Source of the DNA: Haloarcula regularis
Lineage (GTDB): Archaea > Halobacteriota > Halobacteria > Halobacteriales > Haloarculaceae
Assembly (NCBI RefSeq): GCF_029338315.1
Contig: NZ_CP119794.1
Coordinates: 1,302,001 to 1,366,000 of the forward strand
DNA length: 64,000 nucleotides
Direction: 5' to 3'
Both the position numbers and the translations under genes were made by a program. The notes below the pieces were generated by a model. The model searched no databases. It was not told where the DNA came from and was given only the letters and a program-made list of their open reading frames with translations. Below are positions 47,725-57,964 of the stretch, in pieces; the first letter of the stretch is position 1, and every line of letters begins with the position of its first letter.

Positions 47725-48621
47725 ATGGCAAGCACCGCGCCGAAGGTAGAACGACTCGCCGACGACGGCGAGGAGATGACCGAGGCGCTCGCGACGGCGC
47801 TCTCGGTCGCAGAGGAGAAGGGCACAGTCACCTGGGCCGACGTCAGCGACGACCTCACGAGCGGCGAGTGGGGCCGACTCATCGAGTCGGGCCTGCTCGT
47901 CGACGCCGACGGCGAGGGGTTCGTCATCGAGGACCCGGAGGGCGTCCGCGAGGCGCTCTCGGAGTCGGAGGCGGCACCCAGCGAGGACGACGACGAGGAC
48001 GGGGGCTGGTCGACCTGGGACAAGCTGGCCGGCCTGGCGACGCTCGGCCTCTTTGCCGGGTACTCCATCAACTCCGTCCGGGACGCCATCGGCGGGGTCC
48101 TCGACATCGCGCTGGGGCCGCTGGCGAACATCCTCCCCTTCTACCTCGTCATCCTGGTCCTGGCGGTCATCACCGGCGCGAACTCAACCATCCTGCAGGA
48201 CAACCTCATGGACATGTCCGGGATGGGCGACCACCAGGCGAAGATGGAGGACCTCAAGGAGCGCCGCAAGAAGGCCAAAGAGCGCGACGACCAGGAGGCG
48301 CTGGACAAACTGGAAAAAGAGCAGATGGAGCTCATGTCCGACCAGATGGGCATGTTCAAGAAACAGTTCCGCCCGATGGTCTGGATCATGCTCATCAACA
48401 TCCCCATCTTCCTGTGGATCTACTGGATGGTCTTCGGCCCCGGCCTGTCGGGCCTCCCGTCGCCCGTCGCCGTCCTCCCCATCCTCGGTGAGGTCACCAC
48501 CTGGAAGGAGGGCGTCGTCGGCCCGATGCAGGCCTGGATCGTCTGGTACTTCCTGTGCTCGCTCTCCTTTACCCAGGTCATCAGGAAGGCGCTGAACGTC
48601 AAGACGTCCCCGACCGGATAG
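47725..48621 (+). CDS. DUF106 membrane protein (EMC3/TMCO1, Oxa1 superfamily insertase homologue)
   Basis: The 298-residue protein has an acidic cytoplasmic N-terminus, then the DUF106 core: a membrane segment ([22 protein letters not shown]), a coiled-coil arm ([27 protein letters not shown]), and two further segments ([21 protein letters not shown]). Members are archaeal homologues of the YidC/Oxa1 fold and help insert membrane proteins. About 30 bases before its ATG is a TTGATAAG element. In the adk-cmk cluster. Confidence 0.85.
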   Translation: MASTAPKVERLADDGEEMTEALATALSVAEEKGTVTWADVSDDLTSGEWGRLIESGLLVDADGEGFVIEDPEGVREALSESEAAPSEDDDEDGGWSTWDKLAGLATLGLFAGYSINSVRDAIGGVLDIALGPLANILPFYLVILVLAVITGANSTILQDNLMDMSGMGDHQAKMEDLKERRKKAKERDDQEALDKLEKEQMELMSDQMGMFKKQFRPMVWIMLINIPIFLWIYWMVFGPGLSGLPSPVAVLPILGEVTTWKEGVVGPMQAWIVWYFLCSLSFTQVIRKALNVKTSPTG

Positions 48622-48662
48622 GAACAGACAGCCTCTTTTACGCGGGTCACGCGAACTCGGAT

Positions 48663-49241
48663 ATGTTGATCACAGTCTCCGGGCCGGCCGGGAGCGGCAA
48701 GAGCACGCTCGCGAAGAGCCTCGCCGACGCCCTGGGGTACGAACACGTCAGCGGGGGGGACATCTTCCGCTCGCTGGCCGAAGACCGGGGGATGACGCCC
48801 CTGGAGCTGAACAAGGCCGCCGAGGAGGACGACCAGATCGACCGCGACCTGGACCGGCGCCTGCGCAACATCGCCAAGGAGCGCGACGACCTGGTGCTCG
48901 AGTCCCGCCTCGCTGGCTGGATGGCCGGCGAGTACGCCGACATGAAGTTGTGGCTCACCGCGCCACTCGACGTCCGCGCCGACCGCATCGCCACCCGGGA
49001 GAACAAGCCTTTCGAGCAGGCCCGCACGGAGACCCGCGAGCGCGGTGCGAGCGAGGCCCAGCGCTACAGCGACTACTACGACATCGACTTCGACGACCTC
49101 TCTATCTACGATCTGTCGGTGAACACGGCCCGCTGGGACCCCCAGGGCGTCCTCAGCGTCACCCTGCACGCCGTCGAGTCCTACAGCCTCGACGGCGACG
49201 AGGGCAAGGCACCCATCGAGAACGTCCGCTACGAGTTCTGA
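48663..49241 (+). CDS. cmk: (d)CMP kinase
   Basis: The 192-residue archaeal-type cytidylate kinase phosphorylates CMP and dCMP. P-loop GPAGSGKST at residues 7-15, the VSGGDIFR substrate segment, the RLAGWMAG and [13 protein letters not shown]-like motifs are present. The ATG at 48663 begins the P-loop domain, whereas the open frame upstream overlaps the previous gene. It lies directly before cbf5, four bases from its start. Confidence 0.92.
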   Translation: MLITVSGPAGSGKSTLAKSLADALGYEHVSGGDIFRSLAEDRGMTPLELNKAAEEDDQIDRDLDRRLRNIAKERDDLVLESRLAGWMAGEYADMKLWLTAPLDVRADRIATRENKPFEQARTETRERGASEAQRYSDYYDIDFDDLSIYDLSVNTARWDPQGVLSVTLHAVESYSLDGDEGKAPIENVRYEF

Positions 49242-49244
49242 CCG

Positions 49245-50141
49245 ATGTCGCCCCCGCTCCGTGGCCCACCGGACGACCGTTCGCCCGACGACCTGCTCGC
49301 GTTCGGCGTCGTCAACCTCGACAAGCCCCCCGGCCCCTCCGCCCACCAGGTCGCCGGGTGGGTCCGCGACGCCACTGGCCAGGACCGTGTGGCCCACGGG
49401 GGCACCCTCGACCCGAAGGTCACGGGCTGTCTCCCCGCCCTGCTGGGCGACGCCGCCCGGATGGCCCGGGTCTTCGACGACGCCGACAAGGAGTACGTCG
49501 CCGTCCTCGAGCTCCACGAGACGGCCCCCGCGGATTTCGACGACGTCGTCGCCGAGTTCGAGACCGAGATCTATCAGAAACCGCCCCGGAAGAGCGCCGT
49601 CAAGCGCCGGTTGCGCAGCCGCCACATCCACGCGCTCGAGGTTCTGGAACGCGACGAGCGCCGGGCGCTCCTCCGGATCCGCTGTGAGTCTGGCACCTAC
49701 GTCCGGAAGCTGTGTCACGACCTCGGCCTGGCGCTGGGGACCGGCGCCCACATGGGTGACCTCCGGCGCACCGCGACCGGGACCTTCGACGACGGCGACC
49801 TGGCGACGATGCACGACCTGATCGACGCGCTGGCGTTCGCCGAGGAGGGCGACGACGCGCCCCTGCGCGAGGTCGTCCAGCCAGCCGAACGGGCGCTGGT
49901 CCACCTCCCCCGGGTGACCATCGCCCCGAGCGCCGCCCGCGAGGTCGCGAACGGCGCACCGGTCTACGCCCCGGGCGTCCTCGACGTCGCGCCCGCACAG
50001 GTCGGCGAGCGTGCGCCCGAGCGCGACGCGCTGGTTGCCTGTTACACCCCGGACGGGGCCGCCGTCTGTCTGGGGACGCTCGCGGGCGACCCCAATGCCG
50101 ACGCGGGCGTCGTCGTGTCACTCGAACGGGTGCTCGTCTAG
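49245..50141 (+). CDS. H/ACA RNA-guided pseudouridine synthase Cbf5
   Basis: The catalytic subunit of H/ACA RNPs isomerises uridines in rRNA and tRNA. The 298-residue protein has motif II HGGTLDPKVTG with catalytic D56, the RCESGTYVRKLCHDLG motif and a C-terminal PUA domain. It starts three bases after the cmk stop, so they are co-transcribed. It is shorter at the N-terminus than some archaeal Cbf5, which is normal for haloarchaea. Confidence 0.93.
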   Translation: MSPPLRGPPDDRSPDDLLAFGVVNLDKPPGPSAHQVAGWVRDATGQDRVAHGGTLDPKVTGCLPALLGDAARMARVFDDADKEYVAVLELHETAPADFDDVVAEFETEIYQKPPRKSAVKRRLRSRHIHALEVLERDERRALLRIRCESGTYVRKLCHDLGLALGTGAHMGDLRRTATGTFDDGDLATMHDLIDALAFAEEGDDAPLREVVQPAERALVHLPRVTIAPSAAREVANGAPVYAPGVLDVAPAQVGERAPERDALVACYTPDGAAVCLGTLAGDPNADAGVVVSLERVLV

Positions 50142-50196
50142 CGAGTCCATCGACGAACATATAGCGACTGCCGGCAAATCGGGCGTAGACCTGGGA

Positions 50197-51660
50197 ATGG
50201 CTGGCACACGAGGCGGCGACCGACGTCGAGAGATGGCCGCGCGAGTGAGCCTCTTTGGCCTCTTCCTGTCGCTGTTCCCGCTCGTCCACGTTTTCAGGCA
50301 CACGCAGACGCTCCTCACGATGGCCATGGGCATCCTCGCACCGGCGGCACTCGCGGCCCTCCTGGTCGCCGCTGGCCCGTGGCTCTACCGGCAGGAGGTC
50401 CCGGCGTCGGACCTCGCCCGCATCTCCCGGTGGACCTTCGCGTGCGCGGCCGTCGGCCTCGGCATCGGCGTGGGCACCGTGGCACACGTCGCCGTGCTGG
50501 GCCAGCCGCTCTCGGAGGGGCCGTTCGTCGCGGTCAACACCGGCATCGCCGGCGCCGTCGGCGGTCTCCTGGTGGGCTACTTCGAGTCACGCGACCACCA
50601 GCAGCGTCGCCGTCTCGAGGAGACCGCCGGCAAGTTCCGGGCCGTCTTCGAGGGGACCCACGACGCCCTCGTCGTCGCCGACGACAGCGGCACCTACGTC
50701 GACGCCAACCCCGCCGCCGCGACGCTGTTCGGCGTCGACCGGACTGACCTCGTCGGGCTGTCCATCAAGGACTTCGCCGCCACCGACTTCGATTTCGACA
50801 CGGCGTGGTCCGCGTTCCGCCAGGAGAAGGCCGGCCGCGGCCAGTTCCCGCTCGTCCGGGCCGACGGGACCAGACGCATCGTCGAGTTCGCGGCGACGAG
50901 CGACGTCTACCCCGGCCACCACCTCTCGGCGCTCCGTGACGTCACCGACCGGGTGACCTACGAACAGGAACTTGAGGACCAGCGCGAGACGCTCTCGTTT
51001 CTCAACCAGGTCCTCCGGCACAACGTCCTCAACGGCATCCACGTCGTCCTCGCGCGGGCGGACCTGCTCGAGACGACCGACGACAATCGCGACCACGTCG
51101 AGGCCATCCGCCAGCGCGGCGAAGCCATCGCCGACCTCGTGGGTCGGGTGAACCGACTCAACGGGACCCTGCAACGCCACCAACCGCTCGAGCGAGTCGC
51201 CCTCCGAGAGCTGCTCCGGACCGTCACCAACACCGTCGAGACCAGCTTCCCCGAGGCCGACGTCTCGCTGTCCGACCCCTGCCCCGACGTCGTCGTCGAC
51301 GCCGACCCCATGCTCGCGGAGGTCTTCGAGAACCTGCTCACCAACGCCATCCGCCACAACGACGCCGACACGCCCGAGGTCTCCGTCGCCGTCGAGACGG
51401 CCGACGAGTGGGTGACGGCACTCGTTACCGACAACGGCCCCGGCGTCCCCGACGCGAAGAAGGACATCGTCTTCGGCCGCGGTCAGAAGGGGCCGGCCAG
51501 CGACGGGACCGGGTTCGGCCTCTACATCGTCCGGGCGCTGGTCGACCGCTACGACGGCACCGTCGAACTCACCGACAACGTTCCCCGCGGGTCGGTGTTC
51601 GAGGTCCGCCTCCCCCGCGTCGGTGACGTGCCCGCGGCGGCGGCGAAACGACACCCATAA
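50197..51660 (+). CDS. membrane PAS sensor histidine kinase
   Basis: The 487-residue protein has an N-terminal sensor of three to four membrane segments, then a PAS domain (FRAVFEGTHDALVVADDSGTY), a HisKA-like helix with the H-box LRHNVLNG (His at about residue 273), and an HATPase domain with N-box ENLLTNAIRHND and G-box GTGFGLYIVRALVDRY. A TATAG box (50159-50163) is 34 bases upstream of the ATG at 50197; an ATG at 50233 is possible. No response regulator is adjacent. Ligand unknown. Confidence 0.86.
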   Translation: MAGTRGGDRRREMAARVSLFGLFLSLFPLVHVFRHTQTLLTMAMGILAPAALAALLVAAGPWLYRQEVPASDLARISRWTFACAAVGLGIGVGTVAHVAVLGQPLSEGPFVAVNTGIAGAVGGLLVGYFESRDHQQRRRLEETAGKFRAVFEGTHDALVVADDSGTYVDANPAAATLFGVDRTDLVGLSIKDFAATDFDFDTAWSAFRQEKAGRGQFPLVRADGTRRIVEFAATSDVYPGHHLSALRDVTDRVTYEQELEDQRETLSFLNQVLRHNVLNGIHVVLARADLLETTDDNRDHVEAIRQRGEAIADLVGRVNRLNGTLQRHQPLERVALRELLRTVTNTVETSFPEADVSLSDPCPDVVVDADPMLAEVFENLLTNAIRHNDADTPEVSVAVETADEWVTALVTDNGPGVPDAKKDIVFGRGQKGPASDGTGFGLYIVRALVDRYDGTVELTDNVPRGSVFEVRLPRVGDVPAAAAKRHP

Positions 51661-51687
51661 GTCGGGGACAACCTTCTGCCGAAATGC

Positions 51688-51758
51688 GGGACCGTGGGGT
51701 AGCGGTATCCTCGGCGCATGGGGTGCGTCGGACCTGAGTTCGAATCTCGGCGGTCCCA
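51688..51758 (+). tRNA. tRNA-Pro (anticodon GGG)
   Basis: The acceptor stem GGGACCG/CGGTCCC pairs fully with discriminator A; the T-arm is CTGAG-TTCGAAT-CTCGG; the anticodon stem GGCGC/GCGTC encloses the loop ATGGGGT, giving anticodon GGG (proline). The D-stem has a U-U at its end and one G-U pair. No CCA is encoded. Its last 15 bases lie within the left attachment repeat of the integrated element, so the gene has been kept intact by the insertion. Confidence 0.9.
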
Positions 51759-51760
51759 CT
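51744..51760 (+). repeat. left attachment site (attL)
   Basis: ATCTCGGCGGTCCCACT: the 3' end of the tRNA gene plus two bases. It is the left copy of the 17-bp direct repeat that bounds the element. Confidence 0.8.
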
Positions 51761-51962
51761 CAACGTTTTCACAGATGCTCACTGCGACAGTTTAGCTATG
51801 CGAGCGGTCAGTTTACCTCTTGCCGATTCGAGAAAATAAATCGTTCTTTAAATACCAGATTTTCCCCTCACAGTCTTTCCGATAACTGGTATCGCCAACC
51901 CACCCACCGAGCCACCCTTCCTGAATGGGAATCGGTTCTTTCTCTCCTCGTCGACCTCGCGA

Positions 51963-52200
51963 CAGCCCCCTTCACGGGGGCTGGCGCATCGGTGTGTTTT
52001 CCATTTGTTTCGGCCAGTCTTCACAAACCACCGAAAGCGAAGGAGCGGGAGAACAGGTTTGCCCGGCAGCACAGCGGAGCGAGCAGCCCGGACCGGACCG
52101 CGAGCGCCAATCGCGGTCCGCACCGGCTCGACCAGCCGGAAGCGCCCCCTTGCGGGGCGACCCGGAAGCCTGAGCGTCTCCCCCGACCCCGAAGGGGGAG
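51963..52200. repeat. cluster of four perfect stem-loops upstream of rep (candidate replication origin)
   Basis: Within the 505-base gene-free region between the tRNA and the rep gene lie four stem-loops: CAGCCCCC/GGGGGCTG (51963-51983), GGACCGCGA/TCGCGGTCC (52095-52119), CGCCCC/GGGGCG (52143-52159) and CTCCCCC/GGGGGAG (52178-52200). An AT-rich stretch is at 51834-51857. Rolling-circle double-strand origins usually lie beside rep and are hairpins. No nick site can be pointed to. The rest of the gap shows no supported gene. Confidence 0.5.
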
Positions 52201-52263
52201 GGGAATCGTTACCGCGTTCACCTGTCCGACAAACGCGGTTCCTGCCTGTGGGGGGTCGCACTG

Positions 52264-54021
52264 ATGCGCAGCCGTGTCGACCCACCAGGACATCTGGGCG
52301 GTCTTGACCTTGCCGACAGATGTAACACTCCCGTCTTAGCGGACCTCCTGGAGGAGCGCGACTTACTCGGCTACGGTCAGCTCATAGATGGCTCGTTGAC
52401 CGAACGTGACGAAGAGCGTGTACGGGTTGCAAAGTTCATAGCGGGTCATCCAGAGGGAACGCCGTTGTCTCACGTTGTCTCCTACGCTGTCAAAGGGGTG
52501 TCTCCTGAGAACTGCCAACGTGTCGAAGGGTCCGACCCAGATTACCAGTTCGTCTATCGGTTCATCGAAGATCTCGTTGAACCAGAAGGCCCCTATGTGC
52601 GGAAATCGCGGTCTTCAGGGGTCCTATTCGTGACTCCGACCCTCCGGCTTCTTGACTTGATTACAGAAGGCATTAGTCAAACACGTCAAAACGAGGGTGT
52701 CACCTACGATCGCGAGTTTCTCCGTAACTACCTCTCTCGTGTAGATTCTGTGGATGATGACCTCCGTGAGCTGCTGAAAGACGGTTTTACATCCTACCTC
52801 AATCGCATCAAGGACTACAAGCTACTGTTCGACGTTCACTTCGTCGATCGACGTGGCGGTGAGACCACTCGGCGGATGACGAAGGACTACAAAACTCGGT
52901 TTAATGACTCAGGGCGCGTCTCCAAACAGTTCGCTCGGTTTAATGATGCACTCGAATACGGTTACCAGAACGCGGATAACGCTGTTCTGGTGACGCTGAC
53001 GACCGACCCGAATCGTCAGGATTCCTTGCTTGATGGCATAGACTCAATAAACGACAATTTCAACCGACTGTTGTCGTATTTCGACTCAGACCCCTCGACG
53101 AAATCGGACACTCGTTGCGCCGACGTTCCCGGCTGGCGTCCCGACCTCGACAACGACGTGACCGGGCGACCACGTGACCGCCCGGACTACATCAAGGCGC
53201 TGGAGTTCACTGAAAAGGGATACCCGCACTTGCACGTTTTGTTCTTCGACGTTCCTACCCGAGACAAGGATGGTCTCCCGTGGCTTTGCGACAAACCGGA
53301 GCTGGCGAAGAAGTGGGCCGACTACGGACAAGGCGAGATCGTCGACGTGTATCCGCTAATCTATCGTGATGACCTAGACGACCTTGACCCTGAGTTCCAA
53401 GACGACGAAGGTTTCGTTGACTGGTACCGGTTCGGTGACCATAACCACGATGAAGCTTGGGTCCGCGAGCGAACCCGGTCGCACGAATTGATAGAGTTCG
53501 GTGACGACGGCCAAGATCTGGAATCGACAGCTGGCGCGTACCTTGGCAAGTACCTGAGCGCGACGTTCGGCTCCCTGCTCGACGCCACGGAGACTTTCGC
53601 TGAGTCCGAAGACAACCGGGAAACCTATGCAGACAAAGCGGCGACGTGGAAGCTTGCGTTGTATTGGGCAACGAATCGTCGTTTCTGGTCCTGCTCGAAA
53701 TCGATCGCTGAGGGGATTGACCCGAATGACCACCTGCAAGACCCGGACGTTCGGGAGTCTGTTCGGTGGTGTTCGCTCGACTCTGTTCAGGCGGTTAGTG
53801 AGCGAGAGATACGAGAAAGACTTGCTCGTCGGCAGTGGGATGACACTGACGATCTCAACGCCGCTATAGAGCGGGCAATTTCGGATGTGGAAAGACCGCA
53901 GGTCCGTTCAATACTACCTCAGGATGCCAAATTTCGATGTGTTGTGAATTATATTGGAGCATATGCATATTGGGATATCCCAAATAGTGAATTAAGTAGG
54001 GGCCACGAGAAATTAAAATGA
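52264..54021 (+). CDS. rolling-circle replication initiator (HUH endonuclease Rep)
   Basis: The 585-residue protein has the three RCR motifs in order: motif 1 LVTLTTD (about residues 242-248), motif 2 the HUH pair HLH at 322-324 (GYPHLHVLFF), motif 3 YLGKY at 426-430 with the probable nicking Tyr426 and Lys429. The N-terminal 240 residues resemble no domain I know. Such Reps nick the origin, bind the 5' end and start rolling-circle replication; haloarchaeal plasmids and pleolipoviruses carry them. It follows the stem-loop cluster and heads the element. Confidence 0.82.
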   Translation: MRSRVDPPGHLGGLDLADRCNTPVLADLLEERDLLGYGQLIDGSLTERDEERVRVAKFIAGHPEGTPLSHVVSYAVKGVSPENCQRVEGSDPDYQFVYRFIEDLVEPEGPYVRKSRSSGVLFVTPTLRLLDLITEGISQTRQNEGVTYDREFLRNYLSRVDSVDDDLRELLKDGFTSYLNRIKDYKLLFDVHFVDRRGGETTRRMTKDYKTRFNDSGRVSKQFARFNDALEYGYQNADNAVLVTLTTDPNRQDSLLDGIDSINDNFNRLLSYFDSDPSTKSDTRCADVPGWRPDLDNDVTGRPRDRPDYIKALEFTEKGYPHLHVLFFDVPTRDKDGLPWLCDKPELAKKWADYGQGEIVDVYPLIYRDDLDDLDPEFQDDEGFVDWYRFGDHNHDEAWVRERTRSHELIEFGDDGQDLESTAGAYLGKYLSATFGSLLDATETFAESEDNRETYADKAATWKLALYWATNRRFWSCSKSIAEGIDPNDHLQDPDVRESVRWCSLDSVQAVSEREIRERLARRQWDDTDDLNAAIERAISDVERPQVRSILPQDAKFRCVVNYIGAYAYWDIPNSELSRGHEKLK

Positions 54022-54147
54022 TTAAGAATCTCAAATTGCCACTGACCACAATTAAGACTCAGGCCATTAAATGGCGATGTATTGGATATTATATAAGATT
54101 TATCAATAAGGGTAATTTTTTTATAACAGTCATCATATCGAATTGCT

Positions 54148-56194
54148 ATGCCCGGTTACGATCTTAATACTGAGTCGATTAACTCATTTGTAGATGATAG
54201 CCAAATTGAGTTGCCAAGATTCCAGAGGAAATTAACTTGGACGGATAAAGATAATTTCAAACTTTGCCTAAGTGTTTTTAAAGGATACCCCCTTGGAGTC
54301 ATCGTTCTCTCAAAAGATGCGGATAAAAAATATCTCCTTGATGGTAGGCAGAGACGCTTTGCTCTAGATGAAATGAGGAATCCAGAAAGAGTCTATGACT
54401 GGGCAAGATCTGCCATTGGTTTTAATCTGGGCGTCTCCGAGGACGATCTGAGAGAACAATATTGGAAATATGTTGATCAGTACTTTGGTGAATTTGAAGA
54501 AGATGTAGACGACGAGGATGAAGAAATTGATGAAGATCTACCGGATGATGATGAGGAGACCGATTCGGTGTCTTACGCTGACTCTTCACACCAAGGAGAA
54601 GATGAGAATCTTATCAGTTTGTTAGATATAATTCTAACGGTACATCCTAAAAGAAAGAAGGCCAGTGGAATTACGAAACCTTTCGATTTCAGAGATGAAA
54701 TATCAAACTTAGATTATATAGTAGACCCTCCTTCTGGATACCGTTTCGTAGATACCGAACAGCTGCTTGATTGGATAGAGTACCGTTCAGGCGGCCGAAC
54801 GACACCGGATATGAGTGATTTCTCCCAGGACGATCTATACGACTGGCTGATGGCCGGTAAGACTCCCGGAAACAACGAGAATTCCAAAGAAGAGACAATA
54901 AGAAAAGAGATTGATCGTAATTGGGATCAAATAAATAGGGTGTTTTCAGCCTTAGACGATCTTGATACAACACTCAGCAACAGAAAGATAGGATATATGG
55001 AAGTGAGGGACGCTACCGCAAATGACGAAAAGAAAATATTTGAGATCATCAACAGTGAAGGAACTGATTTAACTGCTGTTGAAATTTTGTCTGCCAAACC
55101 TGCGTACAACATAGATATTGAAAATCCCAGTGACGAGATTCTTGAAGACATTGAACGATTGTATCAAAAAGAGATGGAGGTCTCACGTCAAGAAGCTGTT
55201 CGATGGGATCGTCCTGCAACGCTGTATAGTCGATTAGAAGTTCCAACTCTATTCCCCGAGGAGGGATATAGTTTTGAGCGGAAAGTTCGAATTGGATTCA
55301 AGTTGATGAGTGGGTATTATCTCAATGGCATTTCTAAAGATGATTTCGAGGCCTTAGCCAAAAATGAAAATATTAACTGGGGATCTACGGAACTTGAGCA
55401 GCAATTAAATCATATTGAATCGTATATTTCTGGGCACAGTATAGTTAGTTTCTGGAAGGCATGGGGTGATCCATTAGTTCGGATGACTTCTGAGGCAGTT
55501 GCTGTTAACTACTTACTCTGTATGCTGAAATACTGGGAAATTCTGGGTAAGCCAACGTCCAGCACTTCAGCAAATTATCAAACTCGAAAATAAGGGTGCC
55601 GTGCTATTTGATCGTATGATCTATGAGTATGTTACAAGGCTTTGGAGTGGCTCAAGTGATACAAGAACGGCAAATAATCTCAAGAACCTCACCGAAGATA
55701 GTTCTCTATTTTCTCCTGTAGATTCAGAAGACTGGAAAAGTCTTCTTCAGGATTTGGTTGAAGATGGCCACATCGAGGGACAAGATCAATTAAATAATAA
55801 AAATCCAAGCAGTCGTGTGAAGCTTCTTCTTCGATATTATTATGTGTTGACAGAGAAACGGCCAACGGATGCGGGCAGAATGTCAATTGATCATATAATA
55901 CCGAGCAAAGAATTTGAGAGTTCAGCTGATGAAGACTTGCAGCGATATGAAAATCACATTGCAAATCTCGCAGAAATCCCGGAGAGAGAGAATACTTCAA
56001 AAAGTGCCAAGAGTCTAAATCAAATTTCGGATCCATGGCTTAAATCCGAAATAGAGAATTTCACAGGCATAGAGTCGAGTGAATTCGACAAATACTCCAA
56101 CATCGCGAACGTTGAGGCTCTGGTTGAAGAGAGGGGAAAAAGAATGATAGAGGAGTTCCTATCAGGAAGAGCGAGATTGCTTTCTGTTCAATGA
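54148..56194 (+). pseudogene. DUF262/DUF1524 (GmrSD-type) type IV restriction protein, frameshifted
   Basis: Residues 1-100 hold the DUF262 (GmrS-like) NTPase/ParB-like motifs LPRFQRKLTW and LLDGRQRRF (D65-R69). A middle acidic stretch and helical part follow. The second part, in another frame, carries the HNH DUF1524 domain with IDHIIP (DNA near 55886-55903) and a trailing IANLAEIPERENTSKSAK. The frames meet near 55553-55560: removal of one base, or loss of two, gives KPTPALQQIIKLENKG, a continuous 681-residue protein. Its family cuts DNA with modified cytosines, protecting against phages. The AT content is far above the host. A TATAAC box precedes the start. Confidence 0.78.
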
Positions 56195-56333
56195 AGAAGT
56201 GAGCGTCCGGTATCCACTGTCCACCGTAGTTTGACTAACTGTTGATTCTAGTTTGGTACTATATTCGCTCATAATCCATTATATCTGTCACAGTGTACTC
56301 ACTTAGGGAAGGTTGTGTCTGCAGAATTGACTT

Positions 56334-57723
56334 CTAAGCCTGTGGACTCTTCCACTTGCTCGTTATCGTATCTTGGACAGTACCATCCATAATCACCTGA
56401 ACCTTCGCGCGTAGCTGCTGATCATCCGGTGGCAGGATATTAAGAGTAGTAGTGTACTCCGCTTGTGGTTCGAGTTGCTTGGCTTGGCTCTGGGCTGATG
56501 CGACCAGATTCTCGTTCGCGTTCTCGAATCCGACTTTTGCTTGAGCCGTACCCGTCCCATCACCTACGTTCTGCATCGTAACTTCGACGGCTGCACCACC
56601 TGAAGCAGGAGTGTCAACGGCGTAGGAGAACACCAGCACGCCGCTATCATGTATCGGTCGGAACTCGGGAGTGCCGCCTTCCATCTCGGGAGGCAGTTCT
56701 CCAATTCCCCAGCCTTTCGCTGTCGTCTCGACGTAGTAGTACTGCTGTCCGTCGTTCTGGAAGGACGTCCCTGGGATGTTTTCACCACCAGCAATACCGA
56801 GCGCCATGTGCTGCTTGTCACGGAAGACTAGGAGCGTAGATCCGTATCCAAACTGCTCAAGCATCGACGCCAAAAGAATACAGCTATCCTCACAGTCACC
56901 TTCTCGATCCACCAGCGTCTCAATCGGGTACTTTGGATACTCGTTATACCCGGCGGAGACCTTGTCGCTCGTATATTTTAGATTTTGAACGAAGGTCATC
57001 ATCTGATTGATAATCCCAGCGTCGTTCAGTCCCCGCTCCTTGCCGAAACGCTCGAACTCGTTCACAATCCCCTTGATGTACTGGTCGTCGTACGTGTCTG
57101 AAACGTACGCGCCGTATTCGCGGGTCCTGTCCCGGCTCTTGTAGTACTGATACAGGACTTCGGGAACCTCCAGCGAGAGCGCTGTTGGGCCAGTATCGGT
57201 CTTCTGTTCGAAGGTTCTGGAGATAGACCCGCTCGTTTCGAGGTTCGGGTCGGTGCTCCCATGAAGGCCACTTAGATGGACGGGAAACGTCGGTTGTTCT
57301 TGGCTTCCGACAGAGTGGTTTCCGACGGTCTCACTCGTGTTCAATCCTTCAAGTTCCGATTCCGTCGGCCGGACGAGAAAGAGTACCCGCCCCATCTCAA
57401 TCGGTCCCTTGCTCGTGTTTGGTCCAGCAATCGTGTGGTTCCCACTTGAGGCAATCGTAGCTATAGTGTCACCTGAGGTAGTTCCCTGCTTGACCAGCAC
57501 CTCTTCGGCTCCATTGAGTTGGACGTTGGCGGTTACGCGGTACTTCGTTCCGCTCACCCAGTCCTCTGACCAACTAACCTTTGGCTGTGGTTTAGGCGTC
57601 GAAGTGGGCGGAGGTGGGCTCGGAAGTGGGAGTCGTACTTTCTTCTGAGAGTACTCCAGGGCAGCCCGCCAGTACAGAAACCGCACTGGCAGAAAGAGTG
57701 GTAAGCAAGTTACGTCGTTGCAT
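56334..57723 (-). pseudogene. transglutaminase-like lipoprotein, frameshifted behind its signal
   Basis: From 57723 the minus strand encodes MQRRNLLTTLSASAVSVLAGC, a signal peptide with lipobox Cys. Its frame meets a stop at once near 57600-57615, whereas the body reads from PPPPTSTPKPQPK in another frame. One extra base or two missing bases near 57609-57618 join them (SEPT-STPKPQPK), giving about 463 residues. The body contains a transglutaminase-like core: catalytic Cys in REGDCEDSCILLASML, His in KQHMALGI and a VETTAKGW segment in the place of the third residue. A C-terminal Ig-like domain follows. Surface-anchored protease-like or peptidase role is plausible, not proven. Confidence 0.72.
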
Positions 57724-57964
57724 CAATAGCTCGCATTATAGATCGTAAGAACTTGAAACCGTCTGGTATTTCATGATTAGAAGATGGTGTGGGTCGATAG
57801 TCGTGCAGGGAAATACTATTTGAAAAGCCGGTTCCATCTACCCTAATAACGCAATATATCTGGATATCTGTAACACAAAATGAATCTGATTTCTGATTTC
57901 TCGCTATACTCAGTGTTGTAGAAGTAGTCTTTTTTACTTAACAATCAAATATCACATAGAGTGT

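Noticed and set aside
51623..52264. Frame running across the tRNA and the stem-loop region
   Set aside because: It overlaps a well-folded tRNA and the stem-loops and shows no codon bias; it is chance in a non-coding region.
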